A model generated the notes under the pieces. The model was not told the origin of the DNA. It made no database searches and was given only the letters and a program-made list of their open reading frames with translations. The position numbers were made by a program, and so were the translations under genes. A DNA stretch of 64,000 nucleotides from Aphrocallistes beatrix (lineage: Eukaryota > Porifera > Hexactinellida > Sceptrulophora > Aphrocallistidae), in NCBI GenBank assembly GCA_963281255.1, contig OY725497.1, forward strand, positions 3,836,968 to 3,900,967. The letters are read 5' to 3'. Positions 19,312 to 30,753 of the stretch are shown one piece after another. Position 1 is the first letter of the stretch; every line of letters begins with the position of its first letter.

Positions 19312-20625
19312 TTACAGATTCTTGAGCATATTACTGAGTTGTTCATTCGTAAGTTCGTCCATTCCACCAGTCACAATTGTATTATCTACCGCACTTACTT
19401 TCTCTTGCACCTCTTCGACTAGTTCGATGTTCCATTCATTCGCTGTTTCAGTACATTTTTCAATTGGTTCTTCTGATTTCATTTGAAATATTCTACTCAA
19501 TTCATCTAGTTTTCCATTCTCCAGAACTTCTCGCTGCGTCTGTAAGCAAAACTTAGAAGTGCACTGGGGGTTGGGCTTGAGGGAGTAGGAAGAGAAAAAA
19601 TCTTGAATCGAGTTATAGGCTAACAATTCTGAACACTGCCCGAATTCCAACAAATATTTGAGTGCGTTTTGTACCAATAAACCTGCTATAATGGCAGAGG
19701 TAGTGGGTAGAGAGGCCACGCACACTCCTTCCTTCTTCAAGCTGGCTTCCAGCCCTGTAGCCACCACGAGAGGGGGCGCACATGAGAAACAGGCTGTCAA
19801 CCCAGGGATCATAAACTGAATATGTCCCGAAACTGCATTCTCACTGAGCCCTGACTCTAGCCAGGGAGTCTTCGCCTCCAAACACAGCTGATTGACAGAC
19901 ATTCGAGCCGTAAAATTGTCCACACAGCACAGTAGCAGCTGCTTCTTCCCGTGCAGTAGAGCTAGGAGAGGGTTGTAGCTGTCAAGGTGTGTCACGTCGA
20001 GATTGTAACTTCTTAACTGTTGAGGAAACGAGGCGATATTATATTCTTACTAATATAGCTGACTGAATCTTACTCAAATAGTTAGTTACCTTGACGTCAG
20101 GATTGATGGCTGTTAATGTTTGCACGGCAGCTTCCACCTTTGTCAATCCGCAATGGCTAGGCCTGTAGAACATTCTGTTCATGTTGGCAAGCTCTACGTG
20201 GTCGTTGTCTACGAGAGTCAACTCTCCAATCCCACATCTCGTTAACATTTCTGCTGCCACGATCCCAATACCTCCTAAAATATCAATTTAATTTATAACT
20301 TAGTAGACATTGATCTTTCTCTAACGTACTTACCAACACCAACTATTGTGACTGAACAATTGAGGATTTTAGCATAGTCTGCTACCACGCCCATCTTCTG
20401 TAACGCCATTAATCGGCTGTATCTATTCGCACTGCTCACCTCATCCGACATTACCACATTCTCTCCTCCCTGTAGACCTGTGCTACTCGAAGTATTTGTC
20501 TCATTGGACAGGATTTGGATTGTTTTCTGTAACTCTTCGTTTCTCACACATGCATCTTTTAATTTCTGCTTGCAAACTTTTAATTCTTCCTCCAGTAGGT
20601 TTGTAGCATCAACTTTCGCGTCCAT
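19312..20625 (-). CDS. UBA5: UBA5, UFM1-activating E1 enzyme (three exons)
   Basis: Activates the ubiquitin-like protein UFM1 by adenylation and thioester formation, the first step of ufmylation. Exons 20334-20625, 20090-20274 and 19312-20016 join in phase to 393 residues (human 404). There is an N-terminal coiled coil, then [16 protein letters not shown]. The nucleotide-binding glycine loop VGVGGIG spans the first junction and is followed by [16 protein letters not shown] and [11 protein letters not shown]. The catalytic cysteine is in [14 protein letters not shown]. Structural zinc cysteines are CFSCAPP and QCTSKFC. The C-terminal UFM1-interaction sequence [10 protein letters not shown] is present. 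I placed the exon 2 donor at AAG|GTAACT; a second donor, ATATTA|GTAAGA, 37-39 bases downstream, is possible. The start lies head-to-head with the bHLH gene, 483 bp away. Confidence 0.93.
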
Positions 20626-21108
20626 TCTATTTTAATAACTAAGATTGGTATTAATTAATCAGTTGAATCGACTTTACGAAGTACAGTTACATCTACATTA
20701 AACTCTCCACTCTTTTTGTTATCATAGGCTCAGTTCAAAATATTGAGTTATACAAATAATATATTGTGCGTTCTAATTTTCTACTTTTACAGTTACGGTC
20801 TGTGTCTTTGCGGCAGTTACCTCCATCAAGTCTTTATATTAATAAATTCTAGTCAATTCGTTATAGATTAGAACGAATCAGAAAGTTGCTCCCGTCTCTT
20901 TTCCTCCGAAACTGTCAAATCCTGAACCAAAAGGAACGCAAGATACGACCGTAGAAGAGTAGTATGTTCATTAAATTAGAATTATGATTTAGCATTATGC
21001 ATTTGACCCAATCACCCATACTGCGTGTAAAAAATACTCACATCTGCCTAATCATCTTGGGAAATAAATTGGATCGTGCTGAATTTTTCTCGAGTTCATT
21101 GTACGTTC
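20626..21108. promoter_or_regulatory. Divergent promoter interval between UBA5 and bHLH gene
   Basis: A 483-bp AT-rich interval between two head-to-head start codons. By position it must contain both 5' UTRs and both core promoters. I see no clear TATA or initiator arrangement, so the assignment is positional only. Confidence 0.4.
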
Positions 21109-22407
21109 ATGACTAATTCAAGAATTTCTAATTCATCAAATCCTGCCAATGCATGCTCACTTACATGTGGTAATGCAGCCGAGTATCAATCTGATTATTC
21201 TCCTGAAAAGGAATCTTTCATAGATCCCACAACTTGTCTCTTCGGCAATGATCTCTTCTTTGAACTCAACTTTGAAGGATACGAGTCACCTCCAATTCTA
21301 CCAGAACACCAAGAGAAAAACTCGATCACAATCACACGTACCCCTTTACCACACTCTCCCCCTCGCGCTATACATACACCTCCTGTTTGTGAAGACAGTA
21401 ACCAGTTTACTCCTCCTGTCCCTTCCCCTTCTAGGGTCAATGCACCCGATTACTTCACTCCACCCCTGCCTACCTCGAATATAGAGTATTTCCATAATGT
21501 ACCGCCTAATTGCCATCCCCGTGATACAAATGATAAATTTGTATCTCCATCACATTGCAAGCCTCTCTATCAAAGCACTCTCCCTCATCACTTTCACCAG
21601 GAGGATTATCGAATTGATCAATCTCTATTTTCTCACTCTACAATGCCCTTAGTCATTCCTCCTGACAATCCTCAGAGAACTAATGGCAACAATTGCCCCT
21701 ACTCTCCTTGCAGAAGCAGTAGCTGTCCCAATAGTCCCGTACCTGTATATAAACAAGCTTATTGCCATTCAAACACGTGTATAACTGAACATTTACCTTC
21801 CCCTAAGAACAATAATAATCATCCTGTTGTCCCTCCAAACTATCGGATCTTCTCTAGCAACACTACTCACTTCCCTAACAATTCTCAAGAATGTGTAGAT
21901 AAGAGAGTGAGTAGAAAAGATGTCACAGCATCATCATTGACTATTTCCAGCAATGAAACGGGTGTCCTGGAAAATGCATTGCTCTCACAGACCAGCGGTT
22001 CCTACCCTGATGATGATTATTTCTGCTCCACTCAGCAATCCAATACGCAGACTTCCACATACTCAGAAGATACGCATGATTTCACAGAAGTATCTTCGCA
22101 ACAACAAGAATGGAGTCCGCCGGGAAATGTTGAAATCAATTTCTCTCCTGGTTTGGAGAAATTACCCGCCGAGAAAGGGAAAATTTCTAAGAAAAGGAAA
22201 AACATCAATGAAAGGGAAAGGAATCGAGTCCGGACTATGAACATGGCATTTAAGGAGCTGGGAGATGTGTGCGCATTATTCACGAATGAACGAGCCAATA
22301 CGAAACTGGCTACAATCAACCAGGCTCTGTCTCTACTGAGCAAACTTGACTCTTCAAAACCTAGAGAAGCTCCCCCTTCCCCATCTCGTACCCCAAATAA
22401 AGACTAG
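21109..22407 (+). CDS. Class A (E-protein-like) bHLH transcription factor
   Basis: 432 residues from ATG 21109 in one exon. The first 350 or so residues are disordered, rich in Pro, Ser, His and Asn, with repeated TPP/VPP-type motifs (HTPPVCEDSNQFTPPVPSPS). The bHLH lies at about residues 360-417. The basic region NINERERNRVRTMN contains the E-box-contacting ERERNRVR, helix 1 is AFKELGDVCALF, and helix 2 begins ANTKLATINQALSLLSKL. FKELG.-C-L- in helix 1 is characteristic of E proteins (TCF3/4/12, Daughterless), which bind CANNTG as the common partner of tissue-specific bHLH factors. Vertebrate E proteins are longer, about 650-700 residues, and multi-exonic; I cannot identify their AD1/AD2 activation domains here. 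Confidence 0.82.
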   Translation: MTNSRISNSSNPANACSLTCGNAAEYQSDYSPEKESFIDPTTCLFGNDLFFELNFEGYESPPILPEHQEKNSITITRTPLPHSPPRAIHTPPVCEDSNQFTPPVPSPSRVNAPDYFTPPLPTSNIEYFHNVPPNCHPRDTNDKFVSPSHCKPLYQSTLPHHFHQEDYRIDQSLFSHSTMPLVIPPDNPQRTNGNNCPYSPCRSSSCPNSPVPVYKQAYCHSNTCITEHLPSPKNNNNHPVVPPNYRIFSSNTTHFPNNSQECVDKRVSRKDVTASSLTISSNETGVLENALLSQTSGSYPDDDYFCSTQQSNTQTSTYSEDTHDFTEVSSQQQEWSPPGNVEINFSPGLEKLPAEKGKISKKRKNINERERNRVRTMNMAFKELGDVCALFTNERANTKLATINQALSLLSKLDSSKPREAPPSPSRTPNKD

Positions 22408-24253
22408 GTACTCTATGTAGTATTAGAAGTTTACTTCTATTTCTCGAGATCTTTTTGTTGCCATATAAAGCAGTTTAGTTCGATATTTGACAATTGACCT
22501 TATTTTGTTGAAGCTTTGTTCCATTAGATTCGCTGTATAAAGTTGGTCCGTTAGTACCATTTTTACCTGAACCGAATATTTCTATTTGATCCGGGGTTGC
22601 TTTTTTACTTGAAAAAGAGAGGTAAGCTCTATCACATAAGAGTATACAGCCTGAGCGAACGACGCATAAATTGTCCAAAAGGCGAAAAAAGTGGCCCTCA
22701 TAGACTCGGCATGGTGAATACAAGAGTCAACGGCCTATATCCAAATTTTGGAACTTTTTGCTCAAACTTCATAGTCTGGGGTAAATCGATTGGTAGAATC
22801 GGAAAATCGAGGCTAAAAAGACAATTTTCAAAAATATACAAAAAATAATGGTAAGTATGACCTTAATAAAGGACTCTAAGATTCAAAAAATTTTATCGTC
22901 CTTTGCTTTTAACCTCCCTCCACCTTTATAATATATTATGCATATCCGCCACTTCTTTAAAGATGGCAGTTTAATTTACAGAGGATGTGAGTAGGAATTA
23001 TTACGAAACACTTGGCAACTTTTAGGATCTCATTCTCAATTTATTGGTAATCTCTTAATATTCTGGCAATACATTTTAGATATTATTAATCAATCAAATA
23101 TCAATGGAAGATTTCCCAACTACGCCCAGCCTACTGGAACATCTTGGAAATGGTGAACGACTCATCTAACAATCTGGAGTTCTGATCGAAACTTCTTTGT
23201 TTCTAGGAGCAGTTTAGCCTTTGGAATATTTGCCAGCCAAGCTGAATAGCCACCGGATCCTAGCTCTTCACCTCCAATATCCCGCTAAACTGCATTGCTA
23301 AAGAGGTGTGTTCCAAGGAGATCTCAGCATTCAGTGTCTATATGCCTGATTAGAAGGCGGGCGCCGTTTCATCATATATTTATTATCTCATGATTTAATT
23401 ACATCAGTTTCCCATTATTAATATTGATCTTGTTGTCCTATGTTCGTATTTATAGCATTGAAATATGATTATTTTTGTCACTATTATAGGAAAACTCATT
23501 GTCAAATTTATTACAAATACAGTCGAAACCGTTTTTTCTCACTCCGGTTTATCCCTACTTATCGTTTTTTTCTTCTATTTCAGAATCTTAATTATGCAAA
23601 AGATTCCACATCTATATTAATTTCCATCGGTTTTTTCTTACTGTTTGAACCTGTAAAGAAATAGTAAGAAAAAACCGGTTTCGATTGTACATTGTAAAAG
23701 GAAGAGGAATGATGCTATAATGACAATAATGGCATTCCTATATGAATCAATTTAGAAAAAGTGGGGGACCTGAAGTGAGTTTTCAACCACGAACAGACTC
23801 TTATTTCTGTGGATCTGAGGAACTCCTTCATGTGTATTCCGCAATGAATTAACTTGTTGCTTGTCAAATTCTATACGACAGCTGTATAGAATTTGTAAGA
23901 ACAACAAAGCATTTCAAATGTTAAAGTACATTTATTTTCTAATTATTTGTCTAAGAAAGTGTAAGTGGTGTAGCTAGAAGAAATCTAGGTTATTTGTGTC
24001 TTCTACCAGACCTTGGTTCGAGCACTGGGCAAAAATGATCGCCACTCTTTTTCAAAAGTCAACTCAACGACACTTCACACCCTTGTGGTTCTAAATTTAA
24101 TTATAAATGAAAGACACGAACTCTATCCATATGCAGTATTTGTAATCACACACTCAGTCATTACTTATAATACTTATATGTAGTATCTTGTTTATTTTGT
24201 ATGTTTTGAAGTTGATTGATACGTACTAGAGATTGAGAATTATCTGAGAAGCT
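22408..24253. other. Intergenic region with one MITE, no gene seen
   Basis: 1.8 kb of AT-rich sequence between the bHLH gene and the RS-rich gene. It holds the MITE at 23520-23687. A short stretch near 23965-24030 ends in GGTTCGAGCAC, like a tRNA B-box, but has no foldable tRNA body. No ORF can be supported. Confidence 0.6.
23520..23687. mobile_element. Pogo-like MITE, TIR CAGTCGAAACCG, TA duplication
   Basis: 168 bp. The left end reads CAGTCGAAACCGTTTTTTCT and the right end, on the minus strand, reads CAATCGAAACCGGTTTTTTC. TA flanks both sides (23518-23519, 23688-23689). The inverted repeat extends about 25 bp with few mismatches. No coding capacity. Confidence 0.8.
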
Positions 24254-27200
24254 ATGTCTAACAAAGGTGTAGCTAACACGGCGCCTTTGGTCATCCAGCA
24301 ACCTCCCATTGTGTCGCAACAGCCGATGCAACCCCCCTCCGATCCAGGAGAAGAAGGGAAGCCTGGGATTAGTAAGGAGTCCCAGACCTCTACTCAAGGG
24401 GAGGTCAGCGAAAATCATCTAATCGAGCTGAATAACCGAGATCAGAGTGGCTCCCAACCACCAGATCAGAATGAATCAGTGCCTGCTAAGGACCCATTGG
24501 GGACAGAAGCAGACCTCAACACCTTACTCACTTCCCCTCCTACCTCCCCTTCAAATATTTCTCCAGAGATTAATCCCCCAGTAGCAACTACCGAAATCAC
24601 TTCACCAAGCTTGGGTAAGCCTCTTACTAACTCGGCTGATACGCTTCCAGTTGTAGAGGATACTTCAACAGAACACACTCACCAGTCCACCATCGCACTC
24701 GACTCAGTCTCAGATAGCACCGCTCCCAACCCCAAATCTGAGACGAAGGAGGTGAGAAGGATACTCGTGAGAACTGTAGAGAATAATGAGCAGAAGCTCG
24801 GAGCTACAAAGGAGCAGTCAGCTCAAAAAAAAGAGTCATTAGAAGTGAGACCTAAAATCAAAGTACAAGCAAAGCAACCTTGTATGCCAAAGATTAGAAT
24901 CGAATCGAATCAACTTCCACCTAAAATTACATTTGAACCAAACCAATATCAAGCAAAGATAAAAATTGACTGCCATAATGATTTCATTGATGTTCAGAAT
25001 GAAATAAAGCAGGCAGTACCTAAAATACCGAATAGAACTCTTCCCAAATTGAAAGTCGAAGTCAGGAAGCCTACAGTGGTTGTTCAGGCTAGAACGACTC
25101 CGACTATCAATCGGGCTGTAGTTAGAACTGATAGCACGGAGAATGAGATACAAGAGAGAGATTCTAGAGAGACAGGTGTCAGCACCTGTAAGCAGGAGGT
25201 TGAGTCAACTGGGGATGTGAGAGGCAGAAGAGAGGAAGCTAGGCTAAAGAGAAGAGCGGAGAGACAGGCAAAACTTAGGTTAGTAGCATTTTAATATTAC
25301 TCTGTCTCTCCTTTTATTTGTAAGAGAATGTAATTCTCGCTGGAATTATTTTACACTTATTTGTAGAAAGCAGATGTAGTAGCTCTCTACTTCATCTCCG
25401 AAATGTGCTCGCATGAACCCAAAATCTGATATTTAAAAATGAATTAAAGAGGGTTTTTTTGTGCATATAATGTGTGTCTAATAGCGTGCACTCTCCTAAA
25501 ATGCCGCAGTTGAGTGCAGGGAATTTACGTTTAATTTTTTAATTCAAGCACTATTTTATGAGAGAATAGGAAATTTGGAAATTTGCTAAAATAAGCTTGA
25601 AACATTCGATTTATAAAAAGCAAATCCCCATGCACCAGACACTGACCAGGAAAAAGAGTTGAAGCGATTGATCTTAGCTCATAAATATGTTAGAGACCAG
25701 CTTTCTGCTGTTGATCCGGGGTTTAGGGGTGTAGATTCCGAATTACATATTCCTTTGGCCAATTTATTTGCTTTAGTTGACAATATAATATTATATTTAC
25801 CACTAATACCACTATTTGGAAATACTTGTATTTGGGGATGTTAACAGCAATCTCGTCTGGTATTTTACTTCGTAGTTTGTATATACTACAATTACTACAT
25901 ATATCAACTAGTAAATGATGTTCTCAATAAGATTTGACACAATCTACAAGTGTGGCTTTATAATATGTTGTTTAATCTTTATCCTAACAATATTCTAATT
26001 GCACGAATTTTTAGTTTGCCGACTATTCTTTGTGGGTGGTCAATGTTAAATGCGTCTTTCTTCAATTCTCTCAATGGCGATCGCTTCCTCTTTAAAATAT
26101 ATCGTGAGACAGTCTGTTTTGATTTTACCGTAACTCGATAACTCGAACAAAAGCGAAGAAGCGTTTCGTACTGAAAGTATTAAAATGCTCCATACCATAT
26201 CCAAGATGAGTCCGTAGGAAGCGGTGCAGCTGGTAAGACCATGCCTTGTCACCTTTTTTAATTCTATGGACGATAAGGTGGATGAACCACACCACTTTTG
26301 ATGAACATAGCGAATGTGGCCACTTTTTATGGGCTTCCGAGGGCCTTGCAATTTAGGAGGTGTTGTTCAGTTCCTTGTCCGTTTTCTTTTTGCCAATGCA
26401 ACTTTCTTATAACTCATCAGAACAATGGCGTATCTGCCGGTATATGCCTTCAAAAATCAGTGGGCCCCGGTATTAGAGAATTTTGACTGCCACCACGCAA
26501 GCAAATGATTAAACCGTCCTCAAAAAATACGATTTTTGTATAGTTAAAATGGGGCTTGAATGCTTGATACAGACTGAGTGGAATATCTCTTTTTAATAAG
26601 TTTTGGTACACACAGTACTCCTCTTAAGGTATTGCTGTTAAAGCTGACCGTACGGATTGCTGAGTCTAGCAAAAGCATAACAAAGAAAACTTTCTGTGTG
26701 TTTTAACAAGGAGACACGGGTGAAGTTTCGGATTCACCTGCCCGAGACTTCATCGAAAGCCAGCCAAGGCATGGAGAAATATTCCTTAAAATCTGAGGGG
26801 ACAGGTCAAGTATTTTATTTATTTTAATGATAGATATATCACAAGTATTGAAAGACCTGCCATTACCTCTCTTCTAAAATGCTCCAAACTCAGTACTGGA
26901 GTTGTGTACCAAACTTGTACAATATCTGTTTCTTAAAACACATTTTGGAAACTGATTCTAGGATCTTTGAACTCGGCACAAAAATTTTAATTTAACTCTG
27001 TATATCCATAGTCTAGTGCTGAGAGACATGAAGCTGTCGAGGAACTGAACCCAGTACAATTACTATCACATATTTGTTAGTGATGCATGGGGCACATACT
27101 CAGTCATTCATCATGGAATGTTTGTGAAATGGAGAGTTATAGCGTTTTATCAGTAAAACACCACTAAATTATATAAATCAGTTAATATTATGCCTTTTCA

Positions 27201-30200
27201 AGTCTCATGGAAGATATTCATCGCGTAATTATCCTGCATCGACTTCAATCGTAAGATTAATTGGACTGATTTTTACGACTTCTAATTGACAAGTAATACT
27301 TACACTTCAAAGGGGTTCCACAAATTCACTTTACTTACATAATACAAGTAATTTGGAAGTACAATCCTAGAAACATACATACCTATTCAGCGCCGGCGCC
27401 ACCGGTCCGGTTGGTCCGGTTTTCACCGGACCACTTTTAAGAAAAAGCTAAAGTGGTCCGGATAGGTCCGGAAAGGTCCGGTTGTTGCGCTTTTAATACG
27501 ATACGCTAGATCATACACTTCATTCAATAAGATTGAATAATGTCTACATCTAGTAAGAAAGAGTGTTGATTGTACTAAGGTAGCAATGTGATGACAATTG
27601 TTTACTATTAGTATAGAACCAATTTTTCCACATACTTACTGTTGCGCTTTGGCCACCGAAAAATAACCACATTCGATAGTATACGCCTGAATCCCAGATC
27701 AATAGCTTCTTTGAACCATGTCAGATCATCATTTAATGCTAAATTCGTGCTCAGCACTAAATTTCCAGCAATTTGATATATACTACTATATTGACCATAT
27801 TTGGAGAATCTTTTGGATGTCCGTGCATAGCAACGGCCTGGAATTTTTTCACATTCCTGGCCGTTGCTAGGAACTGAACTTTCGTAGTTAAGTTCAACCG
27901 GACCACTTCAAATGAGGTGGCGCCGGCCCTGCTATTGTATATAGTTCCACGCTATTCATTAGAATGTATTACTATATTCAAACTCCATCTTCTTATTAGA
28001 CCATGAACACTATGTTTTCTCTAACCTCTCTCCCTGTCATATACTATTTAGCCTATATTTTATCCGATTACATTATTGCATCTCAGTTGGTAATCCTGCT
28101 ATTTTTTCTCTCAAACAGTTTTGTGAGTCTTCGAGATACGTATATTTATTTTTGTTCATTTTAATAATCTTAATTTTGCAATGTTGGCATAATCTTGTTG
28201 TTGAGGTTATTTATTTTTATACTATTCATGTAATTACTAACAAAATTCTCACTTCATCCATTCCCATTGATTCATAGCTATGCATTCTCGTAATGGACTA
28301 TTTGCATTGGAATATCTGTTATATAATTCATGTTTGTATAGAGCTGAGACGATGAGTGGCACCTCCAGCAATTCCAATCTTCCTCCCACTCCCGAAGCTT
28401 CCCCCTCTCTCCAAACTCGCCCCGACTACACTCTACCCTTCAGAGGCTCCTATGGGTTCAGCACCCTGGACTTCTCCTCCCCCGAGATCACTCACACTCC
28501 GAACAGGAGCCAAGAGAGAGTTTCCCCTACCACGAGATCTTCAGAGTCCCACCGCACTCGAATTACTCACAGCACACCCAGTGATCAGACTAGAGATAGG
28601 ACGAAATCCCCCCAAACTCCCAAATCAGATCCCTCTCTCTCTGGATTTATGAAACCTGAAGCAATAGGTTTGGGCATGAAGCCCGGGTCCTTCATGCTCT
28701 ACCCTAAGGGCATACCCACGGCTGTTTCCCCGGACGAACCGGAGCTCAGTGCAGATCCGTACTCCGGACCGGTCGACCTGTCGGACAGTCCTGAGTTTGA
28801 GCAGATGGAAGACACTGCCCCGGAGAGCATCGAAGAGTCGGATCGGATGGATGAAGAGAAGAGTTCTTGTCGTGATACTACCCCGTCGCTGAGTAGCAGG
28901 ACAGCCACAGTCAGCCCCAGCCGATCCTCTTCCTTCTCCATGTCTCGAGGCTCCAGGTCCCGCTCTTGGACTAAATCCAGCTCTCAATCCAACCAATCCA
29001 AGAGGTCAGTTATTCACGAGGGAACATCTAGGAGCTAATTGTTTAATTTTCCGTCCAATTGCGTTTGGGATCGCGAAAATTAAGAATATTCTCCTATTAA
29101 TCGGTTAGAATTAGCAGTGTATAATTGGAATGCTGCATAGTGACCTCTATAACCACATCAAACATCACAGTAATGGTTAACACTATACATTTATATAGAG
29201 ACAGTGCTAGTGTTTTATGTGTCAATGCAATTCTCCATTTGTCGAGTTATGTGCTCTCTTGAACGATACTTTTCACTTGATCACTCAACTCTTCAAGGTA
29301 CTCATCTTTCTTTAGTGGGAAGTGCTCTCTGACGGCTGCCACCAACTTGTCGAGGTACCACCTGTTGGTGCCACTGGCACCAACAGACCTGGCAATCACC
29401 TCCGCTGTCTTTCCTATTTCTTCGAATTTCAGGAACTCAGGATTATCTGCTGTTCCCATGTAGCAGAATGTATTCAGCTCTCCTCCGCTTTCTGGATAGA
29501 ATGTTATCTCTTTCAATTCGTACCCGCACTTCTCTCTTACGTTTAGTCGAGCGATTGTCTCGTCCTTGTCCTGATCACAAACTTCATAAGCAAACCCCCA
29601 TACTTCCCCCTCCCCCTCCTCTACAAGAGTGGCTACGCGGCCTGGAGACTCGGGTGTGCCCCTATGGTCCGTTGACTCCTGCCAGAATCTGCGAATATAT
29701 CCCCTGACTCTCCCAGATATGCGCTGCGAATATTGGATATTCGGATAAAATATGAGAGAGCCATACCCGAATATCCACATGGAGTCTACTTTTGCCATTA
29801 TAGGTGCTTGCTTGATAAATAATGAATGAATCGAGAATCAGATTGTAGGCTGTTGGTTGTTTGATAATTTTGGTTGTTTGATGCTGCGCTTTTATGGATG
29901 CCACAATCAAAGTTATTGCTTGTCGAATTATGTAAGCTTTAAATCTACTTGAGTGGACACTCGTAATATTTGCTCAGTGATCTTACATGTGCAATTGTAC
30001 ATTGAGAATACATCTCAAAACGTGATTAATATTTTAACGCAAATCTAAGTTGAACAATCAATGCGTAAATGTGTCTAGACTCTAATCTAGAATAAATAAC
30101 AGATATCGCAATTCGAGCATATAATAGGGTATTTTCACTCACTGAGTGGGTTTAGTAATTTGTTGGCATTCCAATTCCCAAAAAATAGCACTTAGATTTG

Positions 30201-30720
30201 ACCAATCACCTACGGGTATTTTGTAATACAAGCGCACTTCGCTTGCTTTCGCTACGCGGCTCGCGGACACTTTGTGTCCGCCGGAGGCGCCCTTTGGGCG
30301 CCTGTGGTCGCCATTGATTAATTATATGGGCGATAACATCTCTAAATACGTCTGTCCTACTGTTATAATCGATATCGCACGAAAAATCACCAAATTTATC
30401 AATTTTTAAACTCTTTGATGAGTAATGATGACGTCATAACAAAGTGATGAGTCATCATTTTTTGATGATTGTTGCATCATATGTGAGGTATGTTAGTATA
30501 CAGGTTCTATTAAAATTTCAGCCTTCTATCTCCTATAATAGCTGAGTTATGCTCGAATAACTGTATTACTTAACTTTTAAAAATGTGACAATGACGTCAT
30601 AATTCCATGATGAATTGACATTTTGCTCTGAGCTCAGAACTTAGTGGAGCCATAGCCAAAAGACTCCCACATGCCAAAAATCAGCTTTCTGCGCCCGGCA
30701 GTTTCTTCAATCAATTCGTT

Positions 30721-30753
<33 letters not shown>

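Noticed and set aside
23965-24035. tRNA-like or SINE-like stretch ending GGTTCGAGCAC
   Set aside because: Only a B-box-like string is present. I could not fold acceptor, D and anticodon stems around it.
26046-26351. Possible piggyBac transposase on the minus strand ([11 protein letters not shown])
   Set aside because: One short motif only, with no DDD catalytic context, so kept as a note on the intron and not called as an element.
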